The notes beneath the pieces were generated by a model. The model was not told the origin of the DNA. It searched no databases and saw nothing but the letters and a program-made list of their open reading frames with translations. A program made the translations under genes and the position numbers. A stretch of 64,000 nucleotides of DNA from Candidatus Methanoperedens nitratireducens (GTDB lineage Archaea > Halobacteriota > Methanosarcinia > Methanosarcinales > Methanoperedenaceae): assembly GCA_020724545.1 (NCBI GenBank), contig DYGR01000002.1:1-64000 (forward strand). Reading direction: 5' to 3'. Below are positions 16,511-24,796 of this stretch, piece after piece (positions within the stretch are counted from its first letter, which is position 1; every line of letters starts with the position of its first letter).

Positions 16511-16663
16511 TTATACCTCTTTTGCAGCTCTGAGTAGTTCTTCTTTTGATGTATCCCAGTTATGCATATTCCTGTTATGCTGCTGCACGAACGAGACAAG
16601 CTCATTATCGTTCTCGCTCCTGATCATAAAACTACATCTTTTACAGTCTATTTCCTTAGTCAT
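16511..16663 (-). CDS. DUF1059 family small protein
   Basis: A 50-residue protein on the minus strand (begins MTKEIDCKRCSFMIRSEN). It has the CxxC followed by an acid-rich turn, a helix (ELVSFVQQHNRNMH) and a C-terminal helix (KEELLRAAKEV) seen in DUF1059 proteins, which are about 50-60 residues long. A strong ribosome binding site (GGAGGTGA) lies 6 nt upstream of the ATG, which decides the start. Function unknown; the CxxC and His could bind metal. Confidence 0.8.
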   Translation of the reverse strand: MTKEIDCKRCSFMIRSENDNELVSFVQQHNRNMHNWDTSKEELLRAAKEV

Positions 16664-16774
16664 GGTTACTCACCTCCCCAAACAAGTTTTGGTCTGGGAA
16701 TTAATAAGCTTTGTGTAGTAAGAGCCTATCCGAAAAATACTTTCGCTAACCATCTTTTTATCACCTCACCGACA

Positions 16775-16804
16775 TACTAATATGAAATAATTTCATATTT
16801 AGTA
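16775..16804. promoter_or_regulatory. 30-bp near-perfect palindrome between DUF1059 and nikR
   Basis: TACTAATATGAAAT (from 16775) is mirrored by ATTTCATATTTAGTA (to 16804), with a single extra base in the right arm. It lies about 110 bp upstream of both divergent start codons, that of the DUF1059 gene on the minus strand and that of nikR on the plus strand. It could be an operator for a dimeric regulator controlling one or both. Confidence 0.5.
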
Positions 16805-16913
16805 ATACGATGACCAATAAAAGTGTTACTTACATATAAGCTTTTCCCGCAGTTCTGCAAAAAAGCAAAAGATTATACTCTACTATTTCAATTATTGATA
16901 AAGGAGACATTAT

Positions 16914-17336
16914 ATGGAGCAAGACCTGTCAAGAATCGGCGTTTCTCTTCCTGAGAACCTGCTTGAAAAATTCGATGAAATCATAACAAAAAGAGGCTAT
17001 TCGTCTCGTTCTGAGGGAATACGCGACGCAATCAGAGGCTATATCCGTTACTACGACTGGATGAGCGGGGTCGAGGGCGAGAGAATTGGTATTTTATCCA
17101 TGACCTATGATCATTCCCAGCGAGGGCTTGTTACCTCATTACTGGACTTAGAGCATGAGTTCTCCGCTATTACGAGGTCGGCTGTACACGTTCACATAAG
17201 CCATGATGAATGCATGGAAGTTCTCATACTACAGGGAGAGGGGAAGGATGTAAGAACTATAGCCGAAAGAGTCATGGCATTAAAAGGCGTAAAGAACGTG
17301 AAGCTGACCACCATACGTCCAGGGCAAGAGGCGTAA
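16914..17336 (+). CDS. nikR: Nickel-responsive transcriptional regulator NikR
   Basis: The 140-residue protein has an N-terminal ribbon-helix-helix domain (RIGVSLPENLLEKFDEIITK, then RGYSSRSEGIRDAIRGYI) and a C-terminal ACT-like metal domain. The high-affinity square-planar Ni site is visible as VHVHISHDECMEV, holding the two histidines (H-x-H) and the cysteine of the NikR His3Cys set. A GGAGA ribosome binding site precedes the ATG. The nickel importer genes follow directly, so NikR most likely represses the downstream operon when Ni is sufficient. Confidence 0.95.
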   Translation: MEQDLSRIGVSLPENLLEKFDEIITKRGYSSRSEGIRDAIRGYIRYYDWMSGVEGERIGILSMTYDHSQRGLVTSLLDLEHEFSAITRSAVHVHISHDECMEVLILQGEGKDVRTIAERVMALKGVKNVKLTTIRPGQEA

Positions 17337-17449
17337 TTCATTCCGCACGCTTTTTATTAATTTTCAGATTTAAAGATTCTATTGATTTATATTTTTCAAA
17401 TAATTAATTAACCGCAAGTTATTTAAACCTTAATGATTATCCATACTTT

Positions 17450-17475
17450 TGCTACAGATATTAATCTTCGTAGCA
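17450..17475 (+). promoter_or_regulatory. Candidate NikR operator before the nickel transporter operon
   Basis: TGCTAC (17450-17455) and GTAGCA (17470-17475) are exact inverted half-sites separated by 14 nt; a further TGCTAC occurs at 17503-17508. The arrangement of short half-sites with a long spacer is what NikR tetramers bind, and it lies between nikR and its presumed target operon. The half-site sequence differs from the E. coli GTATGA consensus, so assignment rests on position and symmetry. Confidence 0.5.
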
Positions 17476-17563
17476 CTGAAGTTATATAGTATTATAAAAT
17501 TGTGCTACCATATAATAAGTGCAATAGAAATCTTGGGAAATCTTATATTAGGAGGTAAAAAAC

Positions 17564-18280
17564 TTGCATATTCCGGATGGATACCTGGGACCGATAACAT
17601 GGGGTGCCTTGTGGCTGGTGATGATACCAGTATGGATCATTGCAGCACGCAAACTCAAAAAAGATCTGAAAACAAAAAACGTTCCACTGCTCGCAATGGG
17701 CGCAGCATTTTCATTTGTAATAATGATGTTTAACATTCCTGTACTTGGAGGTTCAACAGGACATGCTGTCGGCGGGACACTTATAGCCATAGTTTTAGGG
17801 CCATGGGCAGCCCTGATAGCAATTTCCGTTGTATTAATAATTCAGGCGTTCTTCTTCGGAGATGGCGGAATAACTGCAATAGCAGCGGAAAGTTTTGCTT
17901 TAGGGTTGATTCTGCCTTTTATGGGATATTATGTTTATAGATTGATAAGCACCAATGCGGATATAAGTTCATCACGGCACTGGATTGGTGCAGGCATTGG
18001 AAGCTATATAGGTATAAATGCCGCGGCTGTAGTGACTGGTATTCTCTTAGGACTGCAGCCCATTCTTCATCCTGCTGTGGACGGAAAATTCCAGTATTTC
18101 ATGTATCCCATCAGCATCGCGGTGCCTGCAATGGCTATAGAACATTTAGTATTATTCGGTTTTGTTGAGGCTATCGTAACTTTATCTGTCATTAGATACC
18201 TTCAGCAGACAGACCCATCATTATTAAGAATACAAACTAAAGCAGTTTCAATTGAAAAAGTCAGGGTGGTGAGCACATGA
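17564..18280 (+). CDS. nikM: Nickel ECF transporter substrate-specific component NikM/CbiM
   Basis: This 238-residue membrane protein is the S-component of an energy-coupling-factor metal transporter. The N-terminus MHIPDGYLGPITW supplies the amino-terminal Met-His pair that coordinates the metal in CbiM/NikM, which fixes translation at the TTG at 17564 even though this is a rare start; an AGGAGG site lies upstream. Several hydrophobic helices follow, including GGSTGHAVGGTLIAIVLGPW with the conserved metal-binding His. The preceding nikR argues for Ni rather than Co. Confidence 0.92.
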   Translation: MHIPDGYLGPITWGALWLVMIPVWIIAARKLKKDLKTKNVPLLAMGAAFSFVIMMFNIPVLGGSTGHAVGGTLIAIVLGPWAALIAISVVLIIQAFFFGDGGITAIAAESFALGLILPFMGYYVYRLISTNADISSSRHWIGAGIGSYIGINAAAVVTGILLGLQPILHPAVDGKFQYFMYPISIAVPAMAIEHLVLFGFVEAIVTLSVIRYLQQTDPSLLRIQTKAVSIEKVRVVST

Positions 18281-18621
18281 ACGACAAGACAATGAAAAAG
18301 CTGTGGATCGGAATTGCAATACTCATTGTTCTCACACCTCTCGGACTCTTAGCAAGCGGAGAGGCATGGGGAGAATGGGGCTCTGAGGGGCTTCAGGAAA
18401 TGTTTGGCTATGTACCCGATGGTATAAAGAAAGGCGAAAACCTGTGGCAGTCGCTATTCCCTGACTATAGCATCTCAGGTCTTGAGGACAGTTTTCTACA
18501 ATCAAGCATCGGCTACATACTATCTGCTGTAATAGGAATCGGTTTGATTTATTTCGTGACAATTGCCCTTGGAAAATTCATAGCAAAAAGAGAGGAAGAG
18601 AAGGGAAATGAAAATTCCTGA
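18277..18621 (+). CDS. nikN: Nickel transporter accessory component with PDGLE-type domain (NikN)
   Basis: A 114-residue protein with an N-terminal helix (LWIGIAILIVLTPLGLLASG), an extracytoplasmic segment with the YVPDGIKKGE motif of the PDGLE domain, and a second helix near the C-terminus. Two-helix proteins of this kind replace CbiN in many archaeal Ni/Co importers. The start overlaps the nikM stop by 4 nt and the stop is overlapped by the next gene, so the cluster is tightly coupled. Confidence 0.88.
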   Translation: MNDKTMKKLWIGIAILIVLTPLGLLASGEAWGEWGSEGLQEMFGYVPDGIKKGENLWQSLFPDYSISGLEDSFLQSSIGYILSAVIGIGLIYFVTIALGKFIAKREEEKGNENS

Positions 18622-19546
18622 CTGGCTTTCAGAAAGCGCTCCATGCCAATGCTGTACCATCAGCGCGGGCGGGAAGAAAAATTTTGTTGAGAAAACACTG
18701 GTGGAGATAGCATGTATGATGGAGCGTTCCATATTTTCAGAAAAATATGCCTCTGCGAAAGGTTTTCTTCAAAGGATTGATCCAAGGGTCAAATTAATAA
18801 CAATACTGCTTTTAATAATAACAACCAGTTTTATCAGTAAAACAGAGATTATCCTTGGAATATACGCACTGACTCTGGTCTTTGCATACCTTTCAAAGGT
18901 AGAGCTATTCTTTTTTATAAAGCGGGTCTGGCTTTTTATCCCCATTTTTTCAGGGATGGTAGCTTTTCCAGCCATATTTAATATATTTACACCCGGTGAG
19001 CCGCTTATCACACTCCTGCAGTTTAACAGGACTATCCACTTCTGGATATTTGAATTCACAGAGCTATCGATCACCAGAGCAGGTGTACTTGGAGCTTTAT
19101 TGTTCATTTCAAGAGTAGCGACATCAGTTTCGTTAATAGTTCTATTGACACTCACAACTCGATGGACTGATGTCATGAAGTCACTGCGTACACTGGGAGT
19201 ACCTCAGATATTTATCCTCGTACTCAGTATGACATACCAGTACATCTTCCTCCTCATCAGAGTAGTCCAGGAAATGCACCTGGCTAAAAAGAGCAGGACA
19301 ATTAGAACGAACAGGACAAGAGAAGGAATAAAGAAAGAGCAGAACTGGGTAGCTTCGCGGATAGGAACAGTTCTTATGAAATCATATAAAGTGAGTGATG
19401 AAATTCACTCTGCGATGGTATCACGGGGTTTTCACGGCGAAATCAAATCCCATGAAACGTTCAAAATAAGAAATATCGACCGCGTCTGGACCGTCTTCTC
19501 AGTGGCATTTATCACAGGAGTTATCTGGCTGAACTATCTTGTATGA
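18608..19546 (+). CDS. nikQ: Energy-coupling-factor transmembrane component NikQ/CbiQ
   Basis: The 312-residue T-component links the ATPase to the metal-binding subunits. Residues 55 onward carry the CbiQ fold, beginning FLQRIDPRVKLITILLLI, with four to five helices and the coupling segment SRTIRTNRTREG...AMVSRGFHGEI that contacts the ATPase. An N-terminal extension of about 50 residues contains a CQCC cysteine cluster and the KNFVEKTLVEI helix; this extension is seen in archaeal NikQ proteins and could bind metal. It overlaps nikN by 14 nt. Confidence 0.92.
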   Translation: MKIPDWLSESAPCQCCTISAGGKKNFVEKTLVEIACMMERSIFSEKYASAKGFLQRIDPRVKLITILLLIITTSFISKTEIILGIYALTLVFAYLSKVELFFFIKRVWLFIPIFSGMVAFPAIFNIFTPGEPLITLLQFNRTIHFWIFEFTELSITRAGVLGALLFISRVATSVSLIVLLTLTTRWTDVMKSLRTLGVPQIFILVLSMTYQYIFLLIRVVQEMHLAKKSRTIRTNRTREGIKKEQNWVASRIGTVLMKSYKVSDEIHSAMVSRGFHGEIKSHETFKIRNIDRVWTVFSVAFITGVIWLNYLV

Positions 19547-19552
19547 GGAAAC

Positions 19553-20377
19553 ATGCCTATATTTGAACTAAAAAATGTACATTACTTCTATTTAAACAAT
19601 ATACCTGCACTAAACGACATCAGTCTATCAATAGAACAGGGAGAACAGGTAGCAATACTCGGAGCTAACGGCTCAGGAAAATCCACCCTTTTAAAGCTGC
19701 TCGATGGTCTGATTTTTCCTTCTTCCGGAGTTGCAAAGGCATTTGGCAAAATCCTTACAGAGAATATGCTTGATGGAGATGGTGGAGATTTTCCTCAGTT
19801 TTTCAGGAAAAAAGTGGGACTGATATTCCAGAACTCGGAGGCACAGCTTTTCTGCCCGACTGTTTTAGATGAGATCAAATTCGGTCCACTGCAACTGGAT
19901 ATCTCAAAAGAGGATATTAATCAAAGAGTTAATGATGTAATGGAGATGCTGAATATCGAAAATCTCAAAGACCGTGCCCCTTACACGCTTAGCGGTGGAG
20001 AGAAAAAGAAAGTAGCTATAGCATCGGTATTATCCATAAATCCAGATATACTCCTGCTGGATGAACCTACCAACGGGCTTGACCCAAGAACCCAGAGATG
20101 GCTTGTGGAACTTTTAATTGAACTTAGAAAAACCGGGAAGACTATTATAATAGCAACACACGACCTGGATATTGTGGAAGAAGTTTCAGAGCGTGCTGTT
20201 GTTTTCAGTGAAGACCATAGAATAGTTGCAGATGGCGAAGCACAGGCAGTACTCAATGATACAGAACTGCTCTTAAAAGTGAATCTGATTCATGAACATT
20301 ATCACAGGCACAAAGAAATATTACATAAACACAGGCACGCACATTCTTCAGAACATAATCACGATCATTCAGGTTAG
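19553..20377 (+). CDS. nikO: Nickel ECF transporter ATP-binding protein NikO/CbiO
   Basis: A 274-residue ABC ATPase with Walker A GANGSGKST, Q-loop IFQNSEAQLF, signature LSGGEKKKVA, Walker B ILLLDEPTNGLD and switch His in ATHDLDIVEE. The C-terminus is a histidine-rich tail with about ten histidines in 28 residues, which probably buffers or senses the metal. It is the last gene of the nik operon and its stop codon overlaps the stop of the convergent PIN/KH ATPase gene. Confidence 0.95.
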   Translation: MPIFELKNVHYFYLNNIPALNDISLSIEQGEQVAILGANGSGKSTLLKLLDGLIFPSSGVAKAFGKILTENMLDGDGGDFPQFFRKKVGLIFQNSEAQLFCPTVLDEIKFGPLQLDISKEDINQRVNDVMEMLNIENLKDRAPYTLSGGEKKKVAIASVLSINPDILLLDEPTNGLDPRTQRWLVELLIELRKTGKTIIIATHDLDIVEEVSERAVVFSEDHRIVADGEAQAVLNDTELLLKVNLIHEHYHRHKEILHKHRHAHSSEHNHDHSG

Positions 20378-22242
20378 CCTATCCCGGTACTCAATCGTAC
20401 AGTAACAATTGAAGGGTTCTCCATTATCCGATAAGCAGCCTCTGTATCTTTTCCTATCTTCACATCCCCTTTACGTCCCACCGTCGCTGTGAAAAGGTAA
20501 TCATCACCGCTGTACACATCCACAGTTTCACCAGATAATTCTTTTACAGTAAGAACTACATACTTCTTTGAGCGTTCAATAGCAGGGATAAAGCTTGATA
20601 TCTCGATTTTTTCGATCTTTTTACCTTTACCTTTAACTTTACCTTTATCTTTACCTTCCTGCATCTCACGGATATCTAAATGGATACCCAGTTTTTTCTC
20701 GATCTGGTCGATATTTTTTCCACCTTTACCTATGACGCTCGGTATGTCCTCCTCATCCATATACACTGTAGCACTTGAATCTGAGACGACCTTTACATCC
20801 ACAGGGCCCCGTGTATATTTTTGCATCTCTTTCTTCACGACCCCGGCGGCCAGACTCCACATACCAGGACGTTTCACCTCGATTCCACTGACGGGCATCA
20901 CTACAACCTGTTCACCGTATGTGTACATCTCATATTCCACTTCCCCTGTCTCAAAATCCGCTACGGTTATAACAGGTCTTGCAAGGTCCTGCTCCAGCAT
21001 CCCATGCGGCACTTTAACCGTGAATTCGATATCGTACACCTTTGAAATTTCACCTTTCTCGATGAAAACAACGGTATCCACGACCTGAGGTATCACACCG
21101 AGCTCAACACGGCCTATAAGCCTCTGGATGGCGTCAACAGCCCTTGTAGCATGTACAACCCCTACCATCCCGACACCTGCAAGCCTCATATCAGCGAATA
21201 CATGGAAATCCTTTGTCTTTCTGACCTCATCGTATACCGTATAATCCGGCCTCACCATCAGCAGGATATCCGCAGTCTTTTCCATATCACGTTCTAACGG
21301 AGCATACTGGGTTATGGCATCAGGTACCTGTAGATCACGCGGTGATTCCATTGTTTTCACAATAAAACCCTTCCCGTGCAAGAACTCAGCTACACCTGCA
21401 ACGAACGTTGATTTTCCCGCACCAGGCGGACCTGCCACAAGAATCCCCCGCTGCCTTTCTATTATCCTGCTTTTGAGTTCATTGCTGAGCCTGTAATCCT
21501 CAAGATGCACTACTGCGACTGGCCTCACCGCAGTAATCTCCCGTCCATCAGAGAACGGGGGCTGGGCTGCTGCTATTCGCATCGTACCGATCTGGAATAC
21601 CGTCGCACCTGTATAATCCAGTTCAAGATACGAATCAGGATCACGTTTTGCCCTTTCAATGAGTTCACGTATGATATCATGAAGCTCGCTGTCTGTGCAG
21701 ACCTCATTTCTGATTTTTACAAGCCTCTGCTTTCCGATAGTGCCTCTCTTTGCCATAGGGGGCACATTGACTTTGAGGTGAATCGATAGTGTATCTTTTG
21801 TGAAAAATTCCTCTATGCGAAGAGGCCTGAGCTCTTCTATCCTGGGATACAGGTACTCTACATTCAATCCTTTGGCGCGGGCGACTTCTGCCTGTACTCT
21901 ATCACTTGTAATAAAAATTGCATTATTCTCAACTGCAATTGCGCGTATCATGGAATCAATCTCACCCGCGGGTGCAAGTTTTACCTGCTCAGGCGATGGT
22001 CTTTTTCCCTGGTACTGAAGCATGATCTCCCCTCTTTTTGCCATTTCATTGAGTTCTTTTAACTCCTCAAGCCCTTTGAAGCCTATCTCTCTTCCCCTGT
22101 TTGCCTGTGCCTCCAGTTCTGAGACGAGAGCCTCAGGTACTATTATAGTGGCCTGTTTGTATTCTCCAGCTTTTAACTTAGCTGTAATTCTTCCATCGAT
22201 GATAACGCTGGTATCAGGAACCAGCCGAAGCTCTTCATTCAT
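20374..22242 (-). CDS. PIN domain, RecA-type ATPase and KH domain protein
   Basis: 622 residues in three parts: an N-terminal PIN nuclease domain (LVPDTSVIIDGRIT with the first acidic residue; AIFITSDRVQAEVAR), a type II/IV secretion-like ATPase with Walker A GPPGAGKST and the walker-B region MVRPDYTVYDEVRKTKD, and a C-terminal KH RNA-binding domain with the IGKGGKNIDQIEKKLG loop. This architecture (PINc/KH ATPase) is conserved in euryarchaea and is thought to act on RNA, possibly at the ribosome; the exact role is not established. A Lys-rich linker (GKDKGKVKGKGKKIEK) follows the KH domain. Confidence 0.92.
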   Translation of the reverse strand: MNEELRLVPDTSVIIDGRITAKLKAGEYKQATIIVPEALVSELEAQANRGREIGFKGLEELKELNEMAKRGEIMLQYQGKRPSPEQVKLAPAGEIDSMIRAIAVENNAIFITSDRVQAEVARAKGLNVEYLYPRIEELRPLRIEEFFTKDTLSIHLKVNVPPMAKRGTIGKQRLVKIRNEVCTDSELHDIIRELIERAKRDPDSYLELDYTGATVFQIGTMRIAAAQPPFSDGREITAVRPVAVVHLEDYRLSNELKSRIIERQRGILVAGPPGAGKSTFVAGVAEFLHGKGFIVKTMESPRDLQVPDAITQYAPLERDMEKTADILLMVRPDYTVYDEVRKTKDFHVFADMRLAGVGMVGVVHATRAVDAIQRLIGRVELGVIPQVVDTVVFIEKGEISKVYDIEFTVKVPHGMLEQDLARPVITVADFETGEVEYEMYTYGEQVVVMPVSGIEVKRPGMWSLAAGVVKKEMQKYTRGPVDVKVVSDSSATVYMDEEDIPSVIGKGGKNIDQIEKKLGIHLDIREMQEGKDKGKVKGKGKKIEKIEISSFIPAIERSKKYVVLTVKELSGETVDVYSGDDYLFTATVGRKGDVKIGKDTEAAYRIMENPSIVTVRLSTGIG

Positions 22243-22361
22243 ATTAGTATAAATATATCTCCCTAAAGCTTAAAATGTTCTGTTGTTGACACATCTTAAA
22301 AGGATATATACCCTTGGGTCTATCATAAAGAATAAGTAGTTTGGTTGCGATTTAAAGATGC

Positions 22362-22433
22362 AGTCCCGTAGGGTAGTGGTCAATCCTGCTGGCCTTTGGA
22401 GCCGGCGACGGCGGTTCGAATCCGCCCGGGACT
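22362..22433 (+). tRNA. tRNA-Gln (anticodon TTG)
   Basis: A 72-nt cloverleaf: acceptor AGTCCCG pairs with CGGGACT, the anticodon stem CTGGC/GCCGG encloses loop CTTTGGA (anticodon TTG), and the T-arm is GGCGG-TTCGAAT-CCGCC. CCA is not encoded. Archaea charge this tRNA indirectly through Glu-tRNA-Gln amidotransferase. Confidence 0.95.
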
Positions 22434-22481
22434 ATAGACCAAGAGTATATCCAAAAAGCTCCTGCTGCTCTGATATCAGGA

Positions 22482-22582
22482 TGCGGGGGATGGGATTTGA
22501 ACCCACGAACTCCTGCGAGACAGGATCTTAAGTCCTGCACCTTTGGCCTCTTTTGTATTTGGCCGGGCTTGGTTACCCCCGC
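22482..22582 (-). tRNA. tRNA-Leu (anticodon TAA) with a 16-nt D-loop insertion
   Basis: Acceptor GCGGGGG/CCCCCGC, anticodon stem CAGGA/TCCTG with loop CTTAAGA (anticodon TAA), class II variable arm CTC-GCAG-GAG and T-arm are all intact. The D-arm is abnormal: between the ACC and GGT stem halves the expected loop AAGCCCGGCCAAA is extended by 16 nt, because GGCCAAA occurs twice with a 16-nt period (plus-strand TTTGGCC at 22542 and 22558). This is either a slipped duplication in the D-loop or a small intron at an unusual position. No CCA is encoded. Confidence 0.85.
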
Positions 22583-22642
22583 AGATGGCTATGTTAAATG
22601 TATTTTGGATTATTTTAAGTTAACGTATAACTCGATATAATT

Positions 22643-23659
22643 ATGTATAATTCGACTCAATTAGGGTATATGTCCTGGCCATTTATTACATTCTCGCGCA
22701 ACGTTTTCATACCTCTTACCAATATATGCAGGAATAAGTGCGGTTATTGCGGCTTCAGGCGCAGGATAGGAGATCCTGAGGCAAAACTTCTCTCCCCTCC
22801 TGAAGTAATGGATACACTTAAAAGAGGCGCACATGCAGGCTGCACCGAGGCACTATTCACGTTTGGAGAGCGGCCGCAAGAAGTTGAAGGCTTCATGCCC
22901 CTGCTAATTGAGCTTGGATATGATTCTATTATTGATTATCTTGTAGAGCTGTGCAGGCTATCAATAAGACTTGGTCTTTTACCCCACAGCAATCCTGGCA
23001 TACTTGAAGCATGGGAGCTAAAAAAACTAAAACCATATAATGCCAGTATGGGACTTATGCTTGAGACCGCGGGTATTATCAATGCGCATGAGGGCTGCAC
23101 AGGCAAAGATCCAGAACTGCGGATTAGAACTATCAGGACTGCGGGTGAACTATGTATTCCTTTTACTACAGGAATCCTTGTGGGTACAGGCGAAACATGG
23201 GAAGACAGAATGCGATCGATTCATGCTATCAGAGAGATCTATGAAGAGTTCGGCCATATCCAGGAGGTCATTATCCAGAATTTTATCCCCAAGCACGGAA
23301 CTAAAATGGCTTCATACCCTTCTCCTGGATTAAAGGAGATGAAAAAGACGGTCTCGATGGCAAGACAGATTCTTCCTGAGGATGTGGCCATACAGGTGGC
23401 TCCCAATCTGATCGGCCCGAAGGAACTGATAAGATGCGGTGCCTCTGATCTTGGGGGGATCTCACCCCGGACTATCGACTATATCAATCCTGAATCCCCA
23501 TGGCCGAACATTATGGAGCTGCAGGCCATGGTAGATCTTCCCCTGAGGGAACGGTTACCTGTATATCCGCAGTATATTAAAAGAAAATGGTACAGTAAAG
23601 AGATTGCGCAGCTTATTCACAGTCTTTCTGATGCTGAAGGTTTTCGTAAACCATATTAA
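22643..23659 (+). CDS. cofG: FO synthase subunit CofG
   Basis: This 338-residue radical SAM enzyme has the cluster motif CRNKCGYCGFRR (CX3CX2C) near residue 27 and the family signature LFTFGERPQE. With CofH it makes 7,8-didemethyl-8-hydroxy-5-deazariboflavin, the chromophore of coenzyme F420, from tyrosine and a flavin precursor. CofG performs the second radical step. cofH lies 100 nt downstream on the same strand. Confidence 0.95.
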   Translation: MYNSTQLGYMSWPFITFSRNVFIPLTNICRNKCGYCGFRRRIGDPEAKLLSPPEVMDTLKRGAHAGCTEALFTFGERPQEVEGFMPLLIELGYDSIIDYLVELCRLSIRLGLLPHSNPGILEAWELKKLKPYNASMGLMLETAGIINAHEGCTGKDPELRIRTIRTAGELCIPFTTGILVGTGETWEDRMRSIHAIREIYEEFGHIQEVIIQNFIPKHGTKMASYPSPGLKEMKKTVSMARQILPEDVAIQVAPNLIGPKELIRCGASDLGGISPRTIDYINPESPWPNIMELQAMVDLPLRERLPVYPQYIKRKWYSKEIAQLIHSLSDAEGFRKPY

Positions 23660-23759
23660 CAGGTATCGCATTTAAACCCCAAATTCAGGTGGTATTATAC
23701 AGATACTACAAAGCTTCCAGGATGATGTCCTCGGGCATATCGAGACAGGAAACTGCACA

Positions 23760-24764
23760 ATGGATGATGCGCAGGCTCTTTATAATAGTCCATATCTTCT
23801 TTTTCCCCTTGCTGACAGGCTTAGAAAAAAAGCAGTCGGGGATAAAGTAACCTATGTGATCAACAGGAACATCAATTTTACAAACAGGTGCATAGGAACA
23901 TGCAGGTTCTGCGCGTTCAGGAAGCCTGATGGATATATCTTATCCATACCTGAGATCCTTGAAAAGGTAAGAGCCGCAGTCAAGATCAATGCCACAGAGG
24001 TATGTATCCAGGGTGGGCTTCTTCCTGACCGGGACGTTTTCAGCTACTGTGAGATTCTTGAGGCGATTAAGGAAGAATTCCCGCAACTGCATATCCATGC
24101 ATTCTCTCCCATGGAAGTGCACCATGCCGCACGGAACAGCAATGTAAGTGTAAAAGAAGCGCTCTTGAACCTGAGAAAATCAGGTCTTGGCTCTATGCCC
24201 GGCACGGCTGCAGAGATACTCGTTGACAGGGTTAGAAAGGAGATATGTCCTGAAAAGCTAACAACCAGTGAGTGGATCGATGTTGTCAGGAATGCCCACA
24301 GATCAGGGATTCCCACTACTGCAACGATCATGTATGGGCATATCGAAACCCTGGAGGAACGGATCGAGCACCTTTTAATAATCCGTGATATACAGAGAGA
24401 AACCGATGGTTTTACAGAGTTTGTACCTCTTCCATTTATGCCGTCCAACAACAGCCTGGGCGCGGGAAGGCATATCTCCTGTGGGTTCGAGGATCTAAAA
24501 TTCCATGCGCTTGCCAGGGTACTCCTGTATCCACATATCAGGAACATCCAGGCAAGCTGGGTAAAGCTCGGTAAGAAACTGGCGCAATCCGCTCTAAACG
24601 CCGGGGCGAATGACCTCGGGGGAACACTGATGGAGGAAAATATATCCAGGAGCGCAGGTGCAAGAAATGGAGAGTACATGGCGCCGGAGGAGTTTGAGCG
24701 CCTGATAAGAGAGATAAACAGAATACCCCAGCAGCGTGATACGTTATATAGATTCGTTGTATGA
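23760..24764 (+). CDS. cofH: FO synthase subunit CofH (start uncertain)
   Basis: The radical SAM enzyme links tyrosine to 5-amino-6-ribitylamino-uracil in the first step of FO synthesis. NRNINFTNRCIGTCRFCAF holds the CX3CX2C cluster motif, followed by ICIQGG-like VCIQGGLLPD. The first ATG gives 334 residues, but the frame stays open upstream to a TAA at 23673 and encodes a plausible family N-terminus (LQSFQDDVLGHIETGNC) with no ATG, GTG or TTG. Either the protein is shortened by about 20 residues or translation starts at a rare codon such as ATT (23694) or ATA (23703). Confidence 0.93.
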   Translation: MDDAQALYNSPYLLFPLADRLRKKAVGDKVTYVINRNINFTNRCIGTCRFCAFRKPDGYILSIPEILEKVRAAVKINATEVCIQGGLLPDRDVFSYCEILEAIKEEFPQLHIHAFSPMEVHHAARNSNVSVKEALLNLRKSGLGSMPGTAAEILVDRVRKEICPEKLTTSEWIDVVRNAHRSGIPTTATIMYGHIETLEERIEHLLIIRDIQRETDGFTEFVPLPFMPSNNSLGAGRHISCGFEDLKFHALARVLLYPHIRNIQASWVKLGKKLAQSALNAGANDLGGTLMEENISRSAGARNGEYMAPEEFERLIREINRIPQQRDTLYRFVV

Positions 24765-24796
24765 AAGTTTTAAAAGAGATCATAGCATAATTGTTA

